46,637 nt of DNA from Eggerthellaceae bacterium UBA5906 (GCA_002431805.1 DJEE01000156.1:1-46637), one strand, 5' to 3'. Counted from the stretch's first letter, positions 8,864 to 18,828 are shown. The notes: generated by a model not told the origin, from the sequence alone. Numbers and translations: made by a program.

Positions 8864-9304
8864 CTACCCTTCTTTGTCGGTTTTCACCACGAAGCCGAAG
8901 TAGATGATGTGGCCGATCCAGACGGCGGCAAGGACGAGGCGACCGACGGGGACGCGGCCCATCAGGGCAAAACCGATGGCTAGCAAAATAGTAACGGGAA
9001 CTAAGATGGTGAGTTTTGCCTTGACCGTCATGGAGCGCTTGGTCACGTAGCCCTCCAGCACTTGTTTGTAGACTTTCGTGCCTTTGAACCAGTTGTTCAG
9101 GCGCTCGGAGCTGCGCGCAAAGCAAAACGCGGCCACCAGGATAAACGGCGTCGTAGGCAAAATGGGCAGCACCACGCCCACCATGCCGAGTGCGAAGAAT
9201 AGGAAGCCGGCGGCGGCCCATAGAGCATGGCGGAGTTTTGAGTTGCTTTCTTTCGGCTGATCAGCGGCAAGAATCTGCTCGACTTCCACCGTTTGCTCGT
9301 TCAC
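8864..9304 (-). CDS. YbaN-like DUF454 inner membrane protein
   Basis: The product is 146 residues and contains the DUF454 hallmark LGMVGVVLPILPTTPFILVA followed by CFARSSERLNNWF, as in E. coli YbaN. Three or four hydrophobic helices are visible (near residues 28-60 and 95-140). The family's function is not established. I chose the GTG at 9304 (MNEQTVEV) because a GGCAGGTG ribosome site precedes it. A TTG at 9346 would add 14 residues but has no such site. It stands alone between a gene-free region and the subtilase terminator. Confidence 0.85.
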   Translation of the reverse strand: MNEQTVEVEQILAADQPKESNSKLRHALWAAAGFLFFALGMVGVVLPILPTTPFILVAAFCFARSSERLNNWFKGTKVYKQVLEGYVTKRSMTVKAKLTILVPVTILLAIGFALMGRVPVGRLVLAAVWIGHIIYFGFVVKTDKEG

Positions 9305-9462
9305 GTATGCACCTGCCTGATGTTCGTAGTCGCTAACAAATCGCAAGAAGTTTACCAGGGGTAGCGCTTGAAGGCAACCAAGGAAAACTTAGGAGCAGCG
9401 GGAGCTCCACGCAATGACCACTCCACCTCGTCCCGCAAAAGTTGTCACGTTCCGAAAAGGTG

Positions 9463-9537
9463 CCGGGCGGCAACCAGGGCCGCCCGGGAAGGAAAAAGGG
9501 GAAGGAGAGGACGCGCCGAGCGCACCCTCCCCTTCCC
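9463..9537 (-). terminator. Tandem terminators after the subtilase gene
   Basis: On the minus strand, arms 9525-9537 and 9498-9510 (GGGAAGGGGAGGG with CCTCTCCTTCCCC) form a long stem with an inner GCGC hairpin, then TTTTTCC (9493-9497). A second perfect 9-bp stem follows (9479-9487 with 9463-9471, CCGGGCGGC), then CACCTTTTCGG. The first is a good intrinsic terminator and the second may back it up. Confidence 0.75.
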
Positions 9538-9540
9538 ATA

Positions 9541-9568
9541 AAAGTTCATGAACCGGAACAGCCTGGCT
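9541..9568 (-). repeat. 3'-UTR motif, copy 1 (after subtilase stop)
   Basis: On the minus strand, about 20 nt past the subtilase stop codon, the sequence reads AGGCTGTTCCGGTTCATG then AACTTTTATGGG. A near-identical sequence lies a similar distance past the haem ATPase stop (17905-17933). The inner GTTCATGAAC is a perfect palindrome in this copy only. Confidence 0.6.
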
Positions 9569-9585
9569 TGATTAGCTCACGTAAC

Positions 9586-12500
9586 TTACTCGTGGCGTTT
9601 ACGTAAACGCAGGGCTGCTGCCGAAATGATGGCACCCAGGGCAGCTATCAGACCGCCGCCTACAATCGGGGCTACCGGGGCCAGGTCGCCGGTTTGCGCC
9701 ATCGAGGCGCCCGACGCGCTTGCGGCTGCGCCGCTCGCGCTGCCGTTGCCGTTGGCCACGCCGGTGCCACCACCAGCACCGCTATCGCCAGCGCCGGTGC
9801 CATTTGCCGCACCGTTGCCGGAACCGGAGCCGTTACCGCCCGAGCCGCCGTTGTCGGTGCCGCCGGAGCCGTTACCGCCAGCGTTACCCGGATTGCCGCC
9901 GCCGTTATCGTCAGAACCGCCGTTGTTTCCGCCGTTGCCGTTATCGGCCGGGTTATCGGGCTGATCGGGTTCCGCCTTCGTTAGGCCATGGCCGGCGTCT
10001 TGAAGCGCCTGCACCGCGGCATCGACCTCATCCTGCGTGGCGTTTTCGTTTGCCAGCACCGCCTCGGCCACCGCTAGGGCGTTCGTCATGGCTTTCCAGC
10101 TTTCGGGCGTGTAATCGGCCTCGTTCAGCTTGGCAATCTGTTCCTTGGAATGTTGCAGGCCGAATTCCAGCGTGGACTTGTCCGCGCGCACCGTCACCAC
10201 AGCATCGGAGCTTTGTGCCGACGCCGTATTAGACTCCACGCCTAGCGTGTTGGTGATTGTCACGCTGTACGTATGCGAGCCAACCTCAGCCGCATCAACC
10301 GTGTACGTTGCGTCCGTAGCGCCCTCGATGGCCGCGCCATCGCAGTACCACTGGTACGTCAGCACGCCGCCATCGGGCGATTCAGCAACAGCCAGCAAGT
10401 CAACGAACTTGCCAACCGTCGTCTCGGCACTCTCCGGCAAGTCGGCCTTAATCATCGGAGCACCGGCACGGGCCACGCCGCGCACAACCACCTCGGACGA
10501 CTTCACCATAGCGCTTGCGCCGTTAGCCGAAGACGTCAGCACCACGTAGTACGCGTGCTCGCCCGAAAGCACCTCGGGAGCGAAGCTTGCCTGGTTGGCA
10601 CCTGGTACTGCAACGCCGTCGCAGTACCACTGGTACGTCAGCGTATCGCCCGCCGCAGCGGAACCGGAAACTGCCAGCAGCGGCCCTTGCGTACCCTCCA
10701 CAACCGTCATCGGCGTGTTGTCCAAATCGCGCACGAGCACCGGCGCGGAAACTTCGCCGATCGCGTCGTCCTCGGTCAGCATAGTGGCCCCATCGCGCAC
10801 CTCGGCGCGCAGACTCATGCCATCAGCCGGCACCTGCCAGTTGATGACGTTCGCGTCCGACCAATCGGACAGCAACGTTTCGGTGCCGTCGGCGTGCTGT
10901 TGGAAGAAGCGGAACTGCTTGGCGCCGTCCGTGCCGCCCACGGCCGTAGCCGTCACCTGCACCGTGGCACCCGGCACCGTGGCCTGCGCGTTCGTTAGTT
11001 CAACGGACAGCGGCGTGTACTCCTTCACGTGTGCGGCAACCCACGCATCCACGTCGAAGTCGGCCGGCAGCTGGCCCATCCAGGCGAATATCGCGTTCTT
11101 CATGCCCTCGAATTCGCTGGTCAGCGTTTCCTTCGCCAACTCATACGGCTTTCCCGCCGGCGCGTACACATACATGTCGGCGATATTGGCAGCCGTGGCC
11201 TGCGCGTCGTCTCCAGCAACGGCACTGCCGCTGAAGCTGAGCTCCTCAAGCGTGCTGGGCAGCACCAGGGTCTTCGGCGCAATGTTGCTGATGTCCACTG
11301 ACTTCACGCCCGGGCCGAAGTACGCGGAAGCCGGACGCACGTCAGACCAGTCCATAGAATCCGCGTACGCGCCATCGCCCGCCATGCCACGCACAATCAG
11401 ATGATTCGGGTTCTGGCCCATGAACGGCTCATCGAACTGGCGCACATTCGGACCAAAATCAGCCACGTCCAGCGGCACGCTATACAAGCCGTTGACGTAC
11501 TCCAAGCTATCGGGGAAGTTGATGTCGGTCAGCGACGTGCAGTTGTTGAACGAGCCCGTGTTCAGGCGTTTTAAGCCCTCGGGCAGCACCACTTTCTGCA
11601 GGCTTGTATTGTTACGGAATGCCTGCGCGTCAATCTGCACCGTGCCCGGCGCCACCGTGTACTCGGTAAACGTGTTCGTAGGCAGCGACAAAATCAGGTG
11701 CTTACCGGAAATCAGCTCGTTGCCGTAGCTGTCCTTTTCGCCGTTTTCGTACACCATGTTGCCGTACAGCACATTATGGTCGGCAGAGTACACCGGGTTG
11801 TTCTCGGAAACCGTCAGCTCGGACAAGTCGTTAGAGCCCGTTATGAACATGGAGATGTCGCCCGTCAGCCCCGCGCCAATATGCACGCGCTTAAGCGCCG
11901 TGATGTTCGAAAACGCGCCGTCGCCAAGCTTCGTCAGCGAATCGGGCATGACGATTTCTTCGATAGCCGCGCTCAGCGCAAACGCCTGGTTGTTGATGGA
12001 CTGCAAGCGGTTCAGGTCGGTGCGCAGGTTAACGCTGGCCAGTTGCGGGCAGCTGTAAAACGCGCTGCCGCCCATGGTAACGGTGCCGCCAATGTCTACG
12101 CTGGAAATCTGCAGGTTCATGAACGCGCCGTGCGCGATGGTTTCCATGCCATCGGGCAGCACCACGCTTCCGGCAAGCTTGCTTTCGCAGAAGCCGTACT
12201 CGCCTACCGTTTTCAACGTGCTGGGGAACGCAACCTGAGACGCCGCACCCTTGTTGAATGCATATGCGGCAATTTCGGCAACGCCCTCGGGCACCTCATA
12301 CGACCCGGCAACGCCCAGCGGATACGTCACAAGCTTGCTGCCGTCCTTGTTGAACAGCACGTTGTCGCGCACGGTGTAGAACTTGCAGTTCGCAGGCACC
12401 GTGATCTCGCGCAGCGACGTATCGCCCACAAAGCCTTGCACCAGCGCATCGTCCGGGATGTTCGACGGCAGGCTGATTTTCGCCAGCGAGCCCATGCTGG

Positions 12501-15500
12501 AGAACACGCCCTGCTCCACGTCGTCCACACTTTCGGGGACGGAAAGCTCGGTGATGCCCGTGCCACCCAGGAAGCCAGAACCCAAGTGCTTGACGCCCTC
12601 GGGGAGTTGAATGCCCGTCAAGCTGGTCAGCGCGAACGCCTCAGCGCCAATGCTGGTAACGTGCTCGGGGATCACCAAATTGCCACCAAATGCAGTGCCG
12701 CTGAATGTGCCAGCGCCAATGGCTTTCAGGGCAGAAGGCAGTCCCTTGGTTGCGCCATCTTCCGCTCCCTCAACGTTGGACAGCTTCAGCTCGCCCAAGC
12801 TCAGGCAGGAAGCAAACGCGCTGTTGCCGATTTCGGTTACCTTGTCGGACAAGGTAACGTCGTAGACTTGCGATGCGGTTTGCAACGCGCTATCGGGAAT
12901 AACTGTAGCGCCGCCGAAGTCAACCGTGTGGATGGTGGAACTACTGAACACGCCCGCGCCCAGCTTCGTCACCGATTGCGGCAGCTTCACGGTGTCAAGC
13001 TTCAGCGTGTAGTAGAACGCCTGCTCGCCCACCTCGCGCAGCTGGCTGGGGTTGTCGGCGGTGTCCTTGAATGTGACGGTTTGCAGCTTCGAGCAGTTGG
13101 CGAACGCCTGGTAGCCGATGGTTTCCACGCTTTGCGGCACCACCACTTCCTGCACGGGCGTGGACATGAACGCCTGGTCGTTGATGCGCTTCACGTTGTT
13201 CGGCACCTCAACGTAGGAGCTATTGCCCGCGTAGCCCATCAGCGTGCCCGTTGCCTCGTCGATGATGAACTCATCGTAGTTGGCCGGGCGCACCTTCACG
13301 GTCATAGTGGCGCTGCGGGTTTTGCCGCCAGCGCCTTCCACCGATGCGGTGATGGTTGCGTCGCCGATGCTGCTGCCGGCGGTCACAACGGCCTTTGCCG
13401 CGCCGTCCGCTTTCGCCTCAACGGTAGCAATATCGGTGTTATCACTGGTCCAGGTGATGTTTTTGCCCGCAAGCGAGTCGGCCAGAATGGCCGTCACCTC
13501 AACGGTGCCGTCCGGTTCAACGGAGGCGTCCTTGCGAGACATAACGATGCCAACCTCGTCGGAAACGGCAGCTACGGTTACCTTAGCCTCGGCTTTGACC
13601 TCGGGGGTGATGGCGGAAGCAGCGGTAATGGTGGCGCTGCCGTTGGCAACCGCGGTTACGTTGCCGTTTTGATCGACGGTTGCAACGGATTCGTCGGAGC
13701 TCGACCACACCAGGTTCTTCTCCGTGGAATCCTCGGGCAACACGGTGGCTGTAAGCTGCGTTTCCTGGCCGGGCGCCAGCGCCAGTTCGGTGCTGTCGAG
13801 CGTGATGGATTCTGCCGCGATAGGCGTCACCACCACAGAAGCGGGATGGCTGGGGTTCAATCCGTAGTCCCACGCGTACAGCGGCACCGTATTCGGGCAC
13901 GGGTCGGAGCCGCCGATTTGCGCCTCAACCTTGTCCCAGGCAGCTTTGATGTCGGCAACCTTTACCGTGAAACTCCAGGTATGGGAGCCATCGGCATTGG
14001 TTACCATCTGATCATCGGCAGGGTTGACGCGGTAGAAATAGCCGCCCGTTTCCGGATCGTGGAAGTCGAAGGCCGCCAGCCATGAATCATCGGTGACCTT
14101 GAAGCTTACCGTTGCGTTGTCCCCTTCGCCCGCATACGCAATGTCGGAGATTTGCGGGCCGGTGGTGTCGTAATAGAAGGTTGCAGCTTGGTCGGTTTGC
14201 ACCTCGCCGCCTGGGCCGGCCGTGATGGCCGTGCGCTCAAGCGTGTACTTGCCGTCGGGTACACGCTGACCCTGCTCGTCCTTGCCGTCGAACGCGGAAT
14301 AGTAGCCGATGCGCGCATCGGTGGGGATGATGTATCCGCCGCTTGCATAGTAATAAGATTTGCTGGCGAAATCGTGATCGTACTCGCGCACCACATCGCC
14401 ATTTTCGTTTTTGTACGTGTATTTGAAATCGGTGGCGCCGCGCAACAAGCCCGTGAGCGGGATAAACTGGCTGGGCGCGCTGTCGTAACCCATGTTGGAC
14501 ACCACCATTTTGTTGGGGTCAACCACACTGTAGTCGCCTAGCTGCACGCGCGCGGTGGCGTCAGCGTCAAGCAGGTTCAGACCCAGCGGCAAGCCGTTGG
14601 GGTCGGAGTTCACCGTGCCGTAGATATGGTAGCTGGACGTAGCGGCGGCATCGTCGGCCGCATCGCCCGCAGCAGCTTTGTCGGCAGCGCTGTCATCAGC
14701 CTTGTTGGCGGCATTAATCATCTGACCGTCGAAAATGTTGGCGGACGACCAATCGCCGTAAAAGCCCAGGAAGGGAACGGACAGGTCAACACCGTTGTCG
14801 GCAGACTTCAGCAAGGCGAAACCATCGACAAACGTGCCATTGGGCGTGTTGGCAGCCGCCCACGTGGTGAACGCATTGCCGCAGCTTACCGTTACGGTGT
14901 AGCTGACGCTGCCGTTTGCGGGGACCTTCACCTGGTTGCTTGCGGCATCATAAGCCGCACCGCCAAAGCTGACATCAATGCCCTTGCCGGTCCAGTTGTC
15001 GGACTGCAGCTGGAACAGGCCGTTTGCAACCTGCTCGGACAACGCGGCAGCATCGGGCGTGAAGGTGCGCTCCTGGCCACCCAGGTTGTGCAACGCTACC
15101 GTGAACTGCCACTGGCCGGAAGCGCTTTCGCCCAGATCAGCCTTGGGGCGCGAGGCATCGGTTGCACCATCGACGGTAGCATACACATCGGAAGAGGTTG
15201 CGGCCGGCACGTTCGCCAGGCCGGCACCTTGCTTGCGCGGGCTAACGTAGCTGTTCTCAACCGCGGAGTTTGCCAGTGGCTTTGCCGTGGACATAAGCAG
15301 CTGGGTAACCACCTGGTTACGCTGCTCGTCGGACATGCCGGAGAATTTTGCATCGGATTCCACATACTCGTGCATAAGCGCAGAAATGCCCGTCATCTGC
15401 GGCGTCGCCATGGACGTACCGGACATGTAGCTGTACTGGCCATCAAGCACCGACGAGTAGATATTGCCGCCCGGCGCGGTGATTTCCGGCTTCAGCTGCA

Positions 15501-17427
15501 GGTCGGGCGTAACGCCCCAGCTGGAAAAGTCGCTCATCTTGTAGTCGGTGGAAGCCGGAGCCTTCAGGCCCGCCTGCACCGTAATGGTTTTGCTTTCCGC
15601 GTTCTTCAGAAGCTGGCCGTCTTTGCCGGAGATGCAGATGACCGGATAGCTAAGATACATGTCGGACACGGCGGCGCTTGAAAGCTCGCTGTCTTCATTG
15701 TTATAGATGATGATGGCAGAAGGCCAACCCATACCGCCGGCTGCCAAGGCGTTTTGAACCTTTTCAGTGAAGGAGAGGTCGGGATCGCTGGCCGACGCCT
15801 TTCCACGTTCGATAAACGCAATCTTGCCGGTCATGTCCCAATTGTTGTCCGCACCCCATGCGTTACATTCCTCGGCAGAGCCATAGCCCAGGTCAACCAG
15901 CTGATATGTGCCATCTTCAATGGTGGACAAGTCGGGCGAAGTTTCACCGGAATTGCTGCCGTTGCGCTGGATGCCCATCAAGTCGTACGGAACGACCGTG
16001 CCGTCAGCTGCCTTGAACGCAGACTTTGCCTGCGAGTTGTTCACGCTGGCAACGGAAAGCGCGCTGGTCAACGATGACGGCGAAGACACAATGCCGCTAT
16101 CCGGATCGCTAGCGTAGGGCTTGCTCTGCCCGGACTGGTTGCCGTACGCGGCGGAGTACGCGTTGCCCGCGGCAACGTTCAGCGTGACGCCCTGGTCTTC
16201 CAGCGTTTGCAGCGCGTCGGCGAACGTGCTGGAACTTTCATCCGAGAAGCCGCCGTCGGTGCCCAGCGACATATTGATGGCATCGGGGTTGAGCACCGCG
16301 CAGTCGTCAAGCGCCGCCAGAATGGCGTCGTTGGGGATTCCGCCCGTGGCATCAGAGGCAACCTTCATGGCAATGATCTGGGAATTTGGCGCGGTACCGC
16401 GGATCTCACCGCCGTTAGCTGCGGCAATACCAGCCACGTGCGTACCATGTTCAAGGCTTGAAGAGTTCGGCGTGACCTCGTCGTCGTAGTCGGCGTAGTC
16501 GTAAGCGAACGGGATTTTCTCGCTCACGTACGTGCCGTGCTGGCCACCGGCAACCATGCTGCCCATAGCGGCCTCAACGCCAGACTTGGTCAGGGCAACC
16601 GTGCTGTCGTCAAGGTCACCAGAGAAAGCCTCGTGCGCCGTGGCAACACCGGAGTCGATAATGGCCACCGTTTGGCCGTCGCCCTTTTCGTCCACCTGGT
16701 CAGCCGCAGTCATGTCAAGCGAGCTTTGGTTCGCAACGCCCTCCTGCTCGCCCTCGTCCTCGGGAACGGAAAAGGTTTGCCCGTAGAAGGCATTCTTCAC
16801 ACCGTCCATGGTCTTGATGCTGTCAAGCACGCCCGCGGGGGCCTTGATGGCAAAACCGTCAATGACGTGGTAATAGTCGTGCAGTTCTTGCACCGGGTCT
16901 TCGTCAGCATCGGCCGATTGGGCAGAGAACAGCTGGATGCCACCGTTGTCGTCGGTGCCTATCTGCTGCTGCGCAACCTCGCGGATGCAATCCTTGAAGT
17001 AGGCGTGGCGGTCCTGCTGCGCGCGACCTAGCAGGTTGCTGAACAGGCTGACACCTTGCGTGCCACCGTCCTCAAGCTGCACGATAATGGTGACTTTTTC
17101 GTTTGGGTCTTGCGCGGTACCGTCGAGCAGGTTGGCGCCAGTTTCGTCCGCGTCGGCCGCCTCGTCGGCCGAGCCGCCCATAGGCGTCAGCAGCGAAGCA
17201 ACGTCAGCCTGTTCGGAATCGGCATTCCCGTCCGCGCTTGCCGCTTCCTCGTAGCTGGAGGCTGCAGACGGAGTTTGCGTCGCCTGCGACGTTGCCGCTT
17301 GAGCTTCCGCCGCATCCTGCGTTTGAGCTGCTAGAGCGGTTGTGGGAACCATCAATGTGCTTGCCAGCGTCACGGCCAAGCCGCCGCGAATCATGCTGGT
17401 TAAGCGCTCTTGCATGGTTGAGTGCAT
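9586..17427 (-). CDS. Giant cell-wall subtilase with PA, Big2, BspA-type LRR and Ig-like domains
   Basis: The product is 2,613 residues. The ATG at 17427 (MHSTMQ) follows an AGGGAAAGGACG ribosome site; the frame opens 9 codons earlier. A Sec signal peptide ends at TALAA. An I9-like propeptide (about 110-225) precedes an S8 catalytic domain with Asp258 (AIIDSG), His327 (HGTHVAG) and Ser672 (MSGTSMATP), interrupted by a PA-type insert (about 500-620). Next come Fn3/FlgD-like domains, a Big2 region (about 1210-1380), some 680 residues of BspA-type leucine-rich repeats, two similar Ig-like domains (each with YQWYCDG), a FIVAR-like domain (about 2410-2485) and a Gly/Asn-rich spacer. The C-terminus has MAQTGD, a hydrophobic helix and RLRKRHE, a sortase signal. 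It probably acts on the cell surface. Substrate unknown; no sortase gene is in the window. Confidence 0.93.
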   Translation of the reverse strand: MHSTMQERLTSMIRGGLAVTLASTLMVPTTALAAQTQDAAEAQAATSQATQTPSAASSYEEAASADGNADSEQADVASLLTPMGGSADEAADADETGANLLDGTAQDPNEKVTIIVQLEDGGTQGVSLFSNLLGRAQQDRHAYFKDCIREVAQQQIGTDDNGGIQLFSAQSADADEDPVQELHDYYHVIDGFAIKAPAGVLDSIKTMDGVKNAFYGQTFSVPEDEGEQEGVANQSSLDMTAADQVDEKGDGQTVAIIDSGVATAHEAFSGDLDDSTVALTKSGVEAAMGSMVAGGQHGTYVSEKIPFAYDYADYDDEVTPNSSSLEHGTHVAGIAAANGGEIRGTAPNSQIIAMKVASDATGGIPNDAILAALDDCAVLNPDAINMSLGTDGGFSDESSSTFADALQTLEDQGVTLNVAAGNAYSAAYGNQSGQSKPYASDPDSGIVSSPSSLTSALSVASVNNSQAKSAFKAADGTVVPYDLMGIQRNGSNSGETSPDLSTIEDGTYQLVDLGYGSAEECNAWGADNNWDMTGKIAFIERGKASASDPDLSFTEKVQNALAAGGMGWPSAIIIYNNEDSELSSAAVSDMYLSYPVICISGKDGQLLKNAESKTITVQAGLKAPASTDYKMSDFSSWGVTPDLQLKPEITAPGGNIYSSVLDGQYSYMSGTSMATPQMTGISALMHEYVESDAKFSGMSDEQRNQVVTQLLMSTAKPLANSAVENSYVSPRKQGAGLANVPAATSSDVYATVDGATDASRPKADLGESASGQWQFTVALHNLGGQERTFTPDAAALSEQVANGLFQLQSDNWTGKGIDVSFGGAAYDAASNQVKVPANGSVSYTVTVSCGNAFTTWAAANTPNGTFVDGFALLKSADNGVDLSVPFLGFYGDWSSANIFDGQMINAANKADDSAADKAAAGDAADDAAATSSYHIYGTVNSDPNGLPLGLNLLDADATARVQLGDYSVVDPNKMVVSNMGYDSAPSQFIPLTGLLRGATDFKYTYKNENGDVVREYDHDFASKSYYYASGGYIIPTDARIGYYSAFDGKDEQGQRVPDGKYTLERTAITAGPGGEVQTDQAATFYYDTTGPQISDIAYAGEGDNATVSFKVTDDSWLAAFDFHDPETGGYFYRVNPADDQMVTNADGSHTWSFTVKVADIKAAWDKVEAQIGGSDPCPNTVPLYAWDYGLNPSHPASVVVTPIAAESITLDSTELALAPGQETQLTATVLPEDSTEKNLVWSSSDESVATVDQNGNVTAVANGSATITAASAITPEVKAEAKVTVAAVSDEVGIVMSRKDASVEPDGTVEVTAILADSLAGKNITWTSDNTDIATVEAKADGAAKAVVTAGSSIGDATITASVEGAGGKTRSATMTVKVRPANYDEFIIDEATGTLMGYAGNSSYVEVPNNVKRINDQAFMSTPVQEVVVPQSVETIGYQAFANCSKLQTVTFKDTADNPSQLREVGEQAFYYTLKLDTVKLPQSVTKLGAGVFSSSTIHTVDFGGATVIPDSALQTASQVYDVTLSDKVTEIGNSAFASCLSLGELKLSNVEGAEDGATKGLPSALKAIGAGTFSGTAFGGNLVIPEHVTSIGAEAFALTSLTGIQLPEGVKHLGSGFLGGTGITELSVPESVDDVEQGVFSSMGSLAKISLPSNIPDDALVQGFVGDTSLREITVPANCKFYTVRDNVLFNKDGSKLVTYPLGVAGSYEVPEGVAEIAAYAFNKGAASQVAFPSTLKTVGEYGFCESKLAGSVVLPDGMETIAHGAFMNLQISSVDIGGTVTMGGSAFYSCPQLASVNLRTDLNRLQSINNQAFALSAAIEEIVMPDSLTKLGDGAFSNITALKRVHIGAGLTGDISMFITGSNDLSELTVSENNPVYSADHNVLYGNMVYENGEKDSYGNELISGKHLILSLPTNTFTEYTVAPGTVQIDAQAFRNNTSLQKVVLPEGLKRLNTGSFNNCTSLTDINFPDSLEYVNGLYSVPLDVADFGPNVRQFDEPFMGQNPNHLIVRGMAGDGAYADSMDWSDVRPASAYFGPGVKSVDISNIAPKTLVLPSTLEELSFSGSAVAGDDAQATAANIADMYVYAPAGKPYELAKETLTSEFEGMKNAIFAWMGQLPADFDVDAWVAAHVKEYTPLSVELTNAQATVPGATVQVTATAVGGTDGAKQFRFFQQHADGTETLLSDWSDANVINWQVPADGMSLRAEVRDGATMLTEDDAIGEVSAPVLVRDLDNTPMTVVEGTQGPLLAVSGSAAAGDTLTYQWYCDGVAVPGANQASFAPEVLSGEHAYYVVLTSSANGASAMVKSSEVVVRGVARAGAPMIKADLPESAETTVGKFVDLLAVAESPDGGVLTYQWYCDGAAIEGATDATYTVDAAEVGSHTYSVTITNTLGVESNTASAQSSDAVVTVRADKSTLEFGLQHSKEQIAKLNEADYTPESWKAMTNALAVAEAVLANENATQDEVDAAVQALQDAGHGLTKAEPDQPDNPADNGNGGNNGGSDDNGGGNPGNAGGNGSGGTDNGGSGGNGSGSGNGAANGTGAGDSGAGGGTGVANGNGSASGAAASASGASMAQTGDLAPVAPIVGGGLIAALGAIISAAALRLRKRHE

Positions 17428-17734
17428 GTTTCGTCCTTTCCCTTCGTCACTCATTCCCGTCCAACAAGACTGTCACTTCCAGGTTTGCTGCCGCGCTAGA
17501 ATGCCTGATGAACGCGTATTGAAGCGCACAAATCCAGCACCGTGCACCGACAGCGTTCTGGAAGTGTTATCTTTGGATTACTTTGTGGATGGTATCAAAT
17601 GTTACCCACGGTTTCCATAGGAATTTGCCCAATGGAAGAAAAAAGTAACTGATGGATAACAAATTGAGGGGCAGGTATGCACTTCCCGCCGGCAAAAAGC
17701 GGAAGGCGCTCAGCGAGCGAGCAACCGCGAACGC

Positions 17735-17816
17735 GGGGACGGAGGGGAGTGTTCACGGTGGCCCTTTCATTTCCCAAAACGCTTGCGTGAACACCCGCTC
17801 CGTCCCCGTGTTCACG
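17735..17816. repeat. REP-like palindrome with GGGGACGGAG and GTGTTCACG arms
   Basis: Left arm 17735-17757 and right arm 17786-17807 are inverted repeats matching at about 20 of 23 positions (GGGGACGGAG...GTGTTCACG). A further GTGTTCACG follows at 17808-17816. It lies in the 516-bp gap 17428-17943, upstream of the subtilase and downstream of the haem operon. No gene is evident in that gap. It resembles dispersed palindromes that other bacteria keep in many copies, but only one is present here. Confidence 0.5.
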
Positions 17817-17904
17817 CGAGCGTTGTCCCGAGCGCCCGCTCCGCCCCCGCGCTCGCGCAAGCGGCGCCCCGAACACCCGCCGCAACAGGCGTGCCCCAGC
17901 CCTC

Positions 17905-17933
17905 AAAAGTTCATGAGTCGAAACAGCCCGGCA
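17905..17933 (-). repeat. 3'-UTR motif, copy 2 (after haem ATPase stop)
   Basis: On the minus strand the sequence reads CGGGCTGTTTCGACTCATG then AACTTTTGAGGG, beginning about 11 nt after the ATPase stop. It matches copy 1 at 9541-9568 in the same orientation and at the same position relative to a stop codon. Confidence 0.6.
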
Positions 17934-17943
17934 TGTTTTGACT

Positions 17944-18828
17944 TCACACTGCCAGCACGAAGGGCTTGCCGTCGATGTTTGTTACGGGCAGGTGTACGCC
18001 GTAGACCTCCTGCAGCAGGTCGGACGTGATGATGTTGTCGGGCGCGCCGTGGGCTACGATGCGCCCGCCGGCCAGCGCCACCAGGTTGTCGCTGTAGCGC
18101 AGCGCCTGGTTCACATCGTGCAGCACCATGATAACCGTCATGCCAAATTCGCTGTTCAGGCGCTTGACCAGGTGCAATATGTCCAGCTGGTAGCGAATGT
18201 CCAGATACGTGGTGGGCTCGTCGAGCAGCAGCACGTCGGAACCCTGCGCCAGCGCCATGGCGATCCACACACGCTGCGCCTGACCGCCCGAAAGCGCCGA
18301 CACGGGGCGGCAAACGTGCTCGGTCAGGCCCGTCACCTCAAGGGCCCAGGCAACCATGCGCTCGTCTTCCTGCGTGTTCGCTGCGTTTCCCATGCCGTGA
18401 TACGGAAAACGGCCGTAGCCTACCAGCTTCTCCACCGCCAGGTCGCCCGGCGCGGAGTTTTTCTGGTGCACGATGGCCACCAAGCGCGCGAAGTCGCGCA
18501 GGCGCAGCGCGCTTACGTCGCCGCCGCGCAGGTGGATGCTGCCGCCCGTGGGCTTTAGGTTTTTCGTCAGCAGATTGAACAGCGTGGACTTGCCCGAGCC
18601 GTTTGCCCCGATAAGCGTGGTGATTTGCCCCTCGGGAATGGTCACGTCCAGGCCGTCGAAAATAGGAACGCGCCCATGGTCGTACGCGAACGAAAGCCCG
18701 CTGACGGTGAACACGTTGCCCGGCGCGACCCCGGCCGCCCCATCAACGCTTGCGCCGGAAGCTGCCGCGCCCGCAGTGCACGCAGCGCACGCCACGTTCG
18801 CCGCATGCTCATTCAAGTTATTCGCCAT
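17944..18828 (-). CDS. Haem/iron ABC transporter ATP-binding protein
   Basis: The 294-residue product is a FepC-type ATPase that should power haem import. Walker A (GANGSGKST, 74-81), a Q-loop near HQKNSAPG, signature LSGGQAQRVW (179-188), Walker B (VLLLDEPTTYLD) and the switch His in MVLHDVNQAL are all present. The first ~35 residues are an Ala-rich extension with two Cys-x2-Cys-like spacings (ACAACTAG), unusual for the family. The ATG at 18828 overlaps the permease stop by 11 bp, indicating translational coupling. It is the last gene of the five-gene haem operon. Confidence 0.92.
   Translation of the reverse strand: MANNLNEHAANVACAACTAGAAASGASVDGAAGVAPGNVFTVSGLSFAYDHGRVPIFDGLDVTIPEGQITTLIGANGSGKSTLFNLLTKNLKPTGGSIHLRGGDVSALRLRDFARLVAIVHQKNSAPGDLAVEKLVGYGRFPYHGMGNAANTQEDERMVAWALEVTGLTEHVCRPVSALSGGQAQRVWIAMALAQGSDVLLLDEPTTYLDIRYQLDILHLVKRLNSEFGMTVIMVLHDVNQALRYSDNLVALAGGRIVAHGAPDNIITSDLLQEVYGVHLPVTNIDGKPFVLAV

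Noticed and set aside
11698..14085. Long plus-strand open frame (795 codons) inside the subtilase gene
   Set aside because: It is antisense to LRR-encoding codons, rich in His/Arg/Val as high-GC shadows are, with no ribosome site or recognisable domain.
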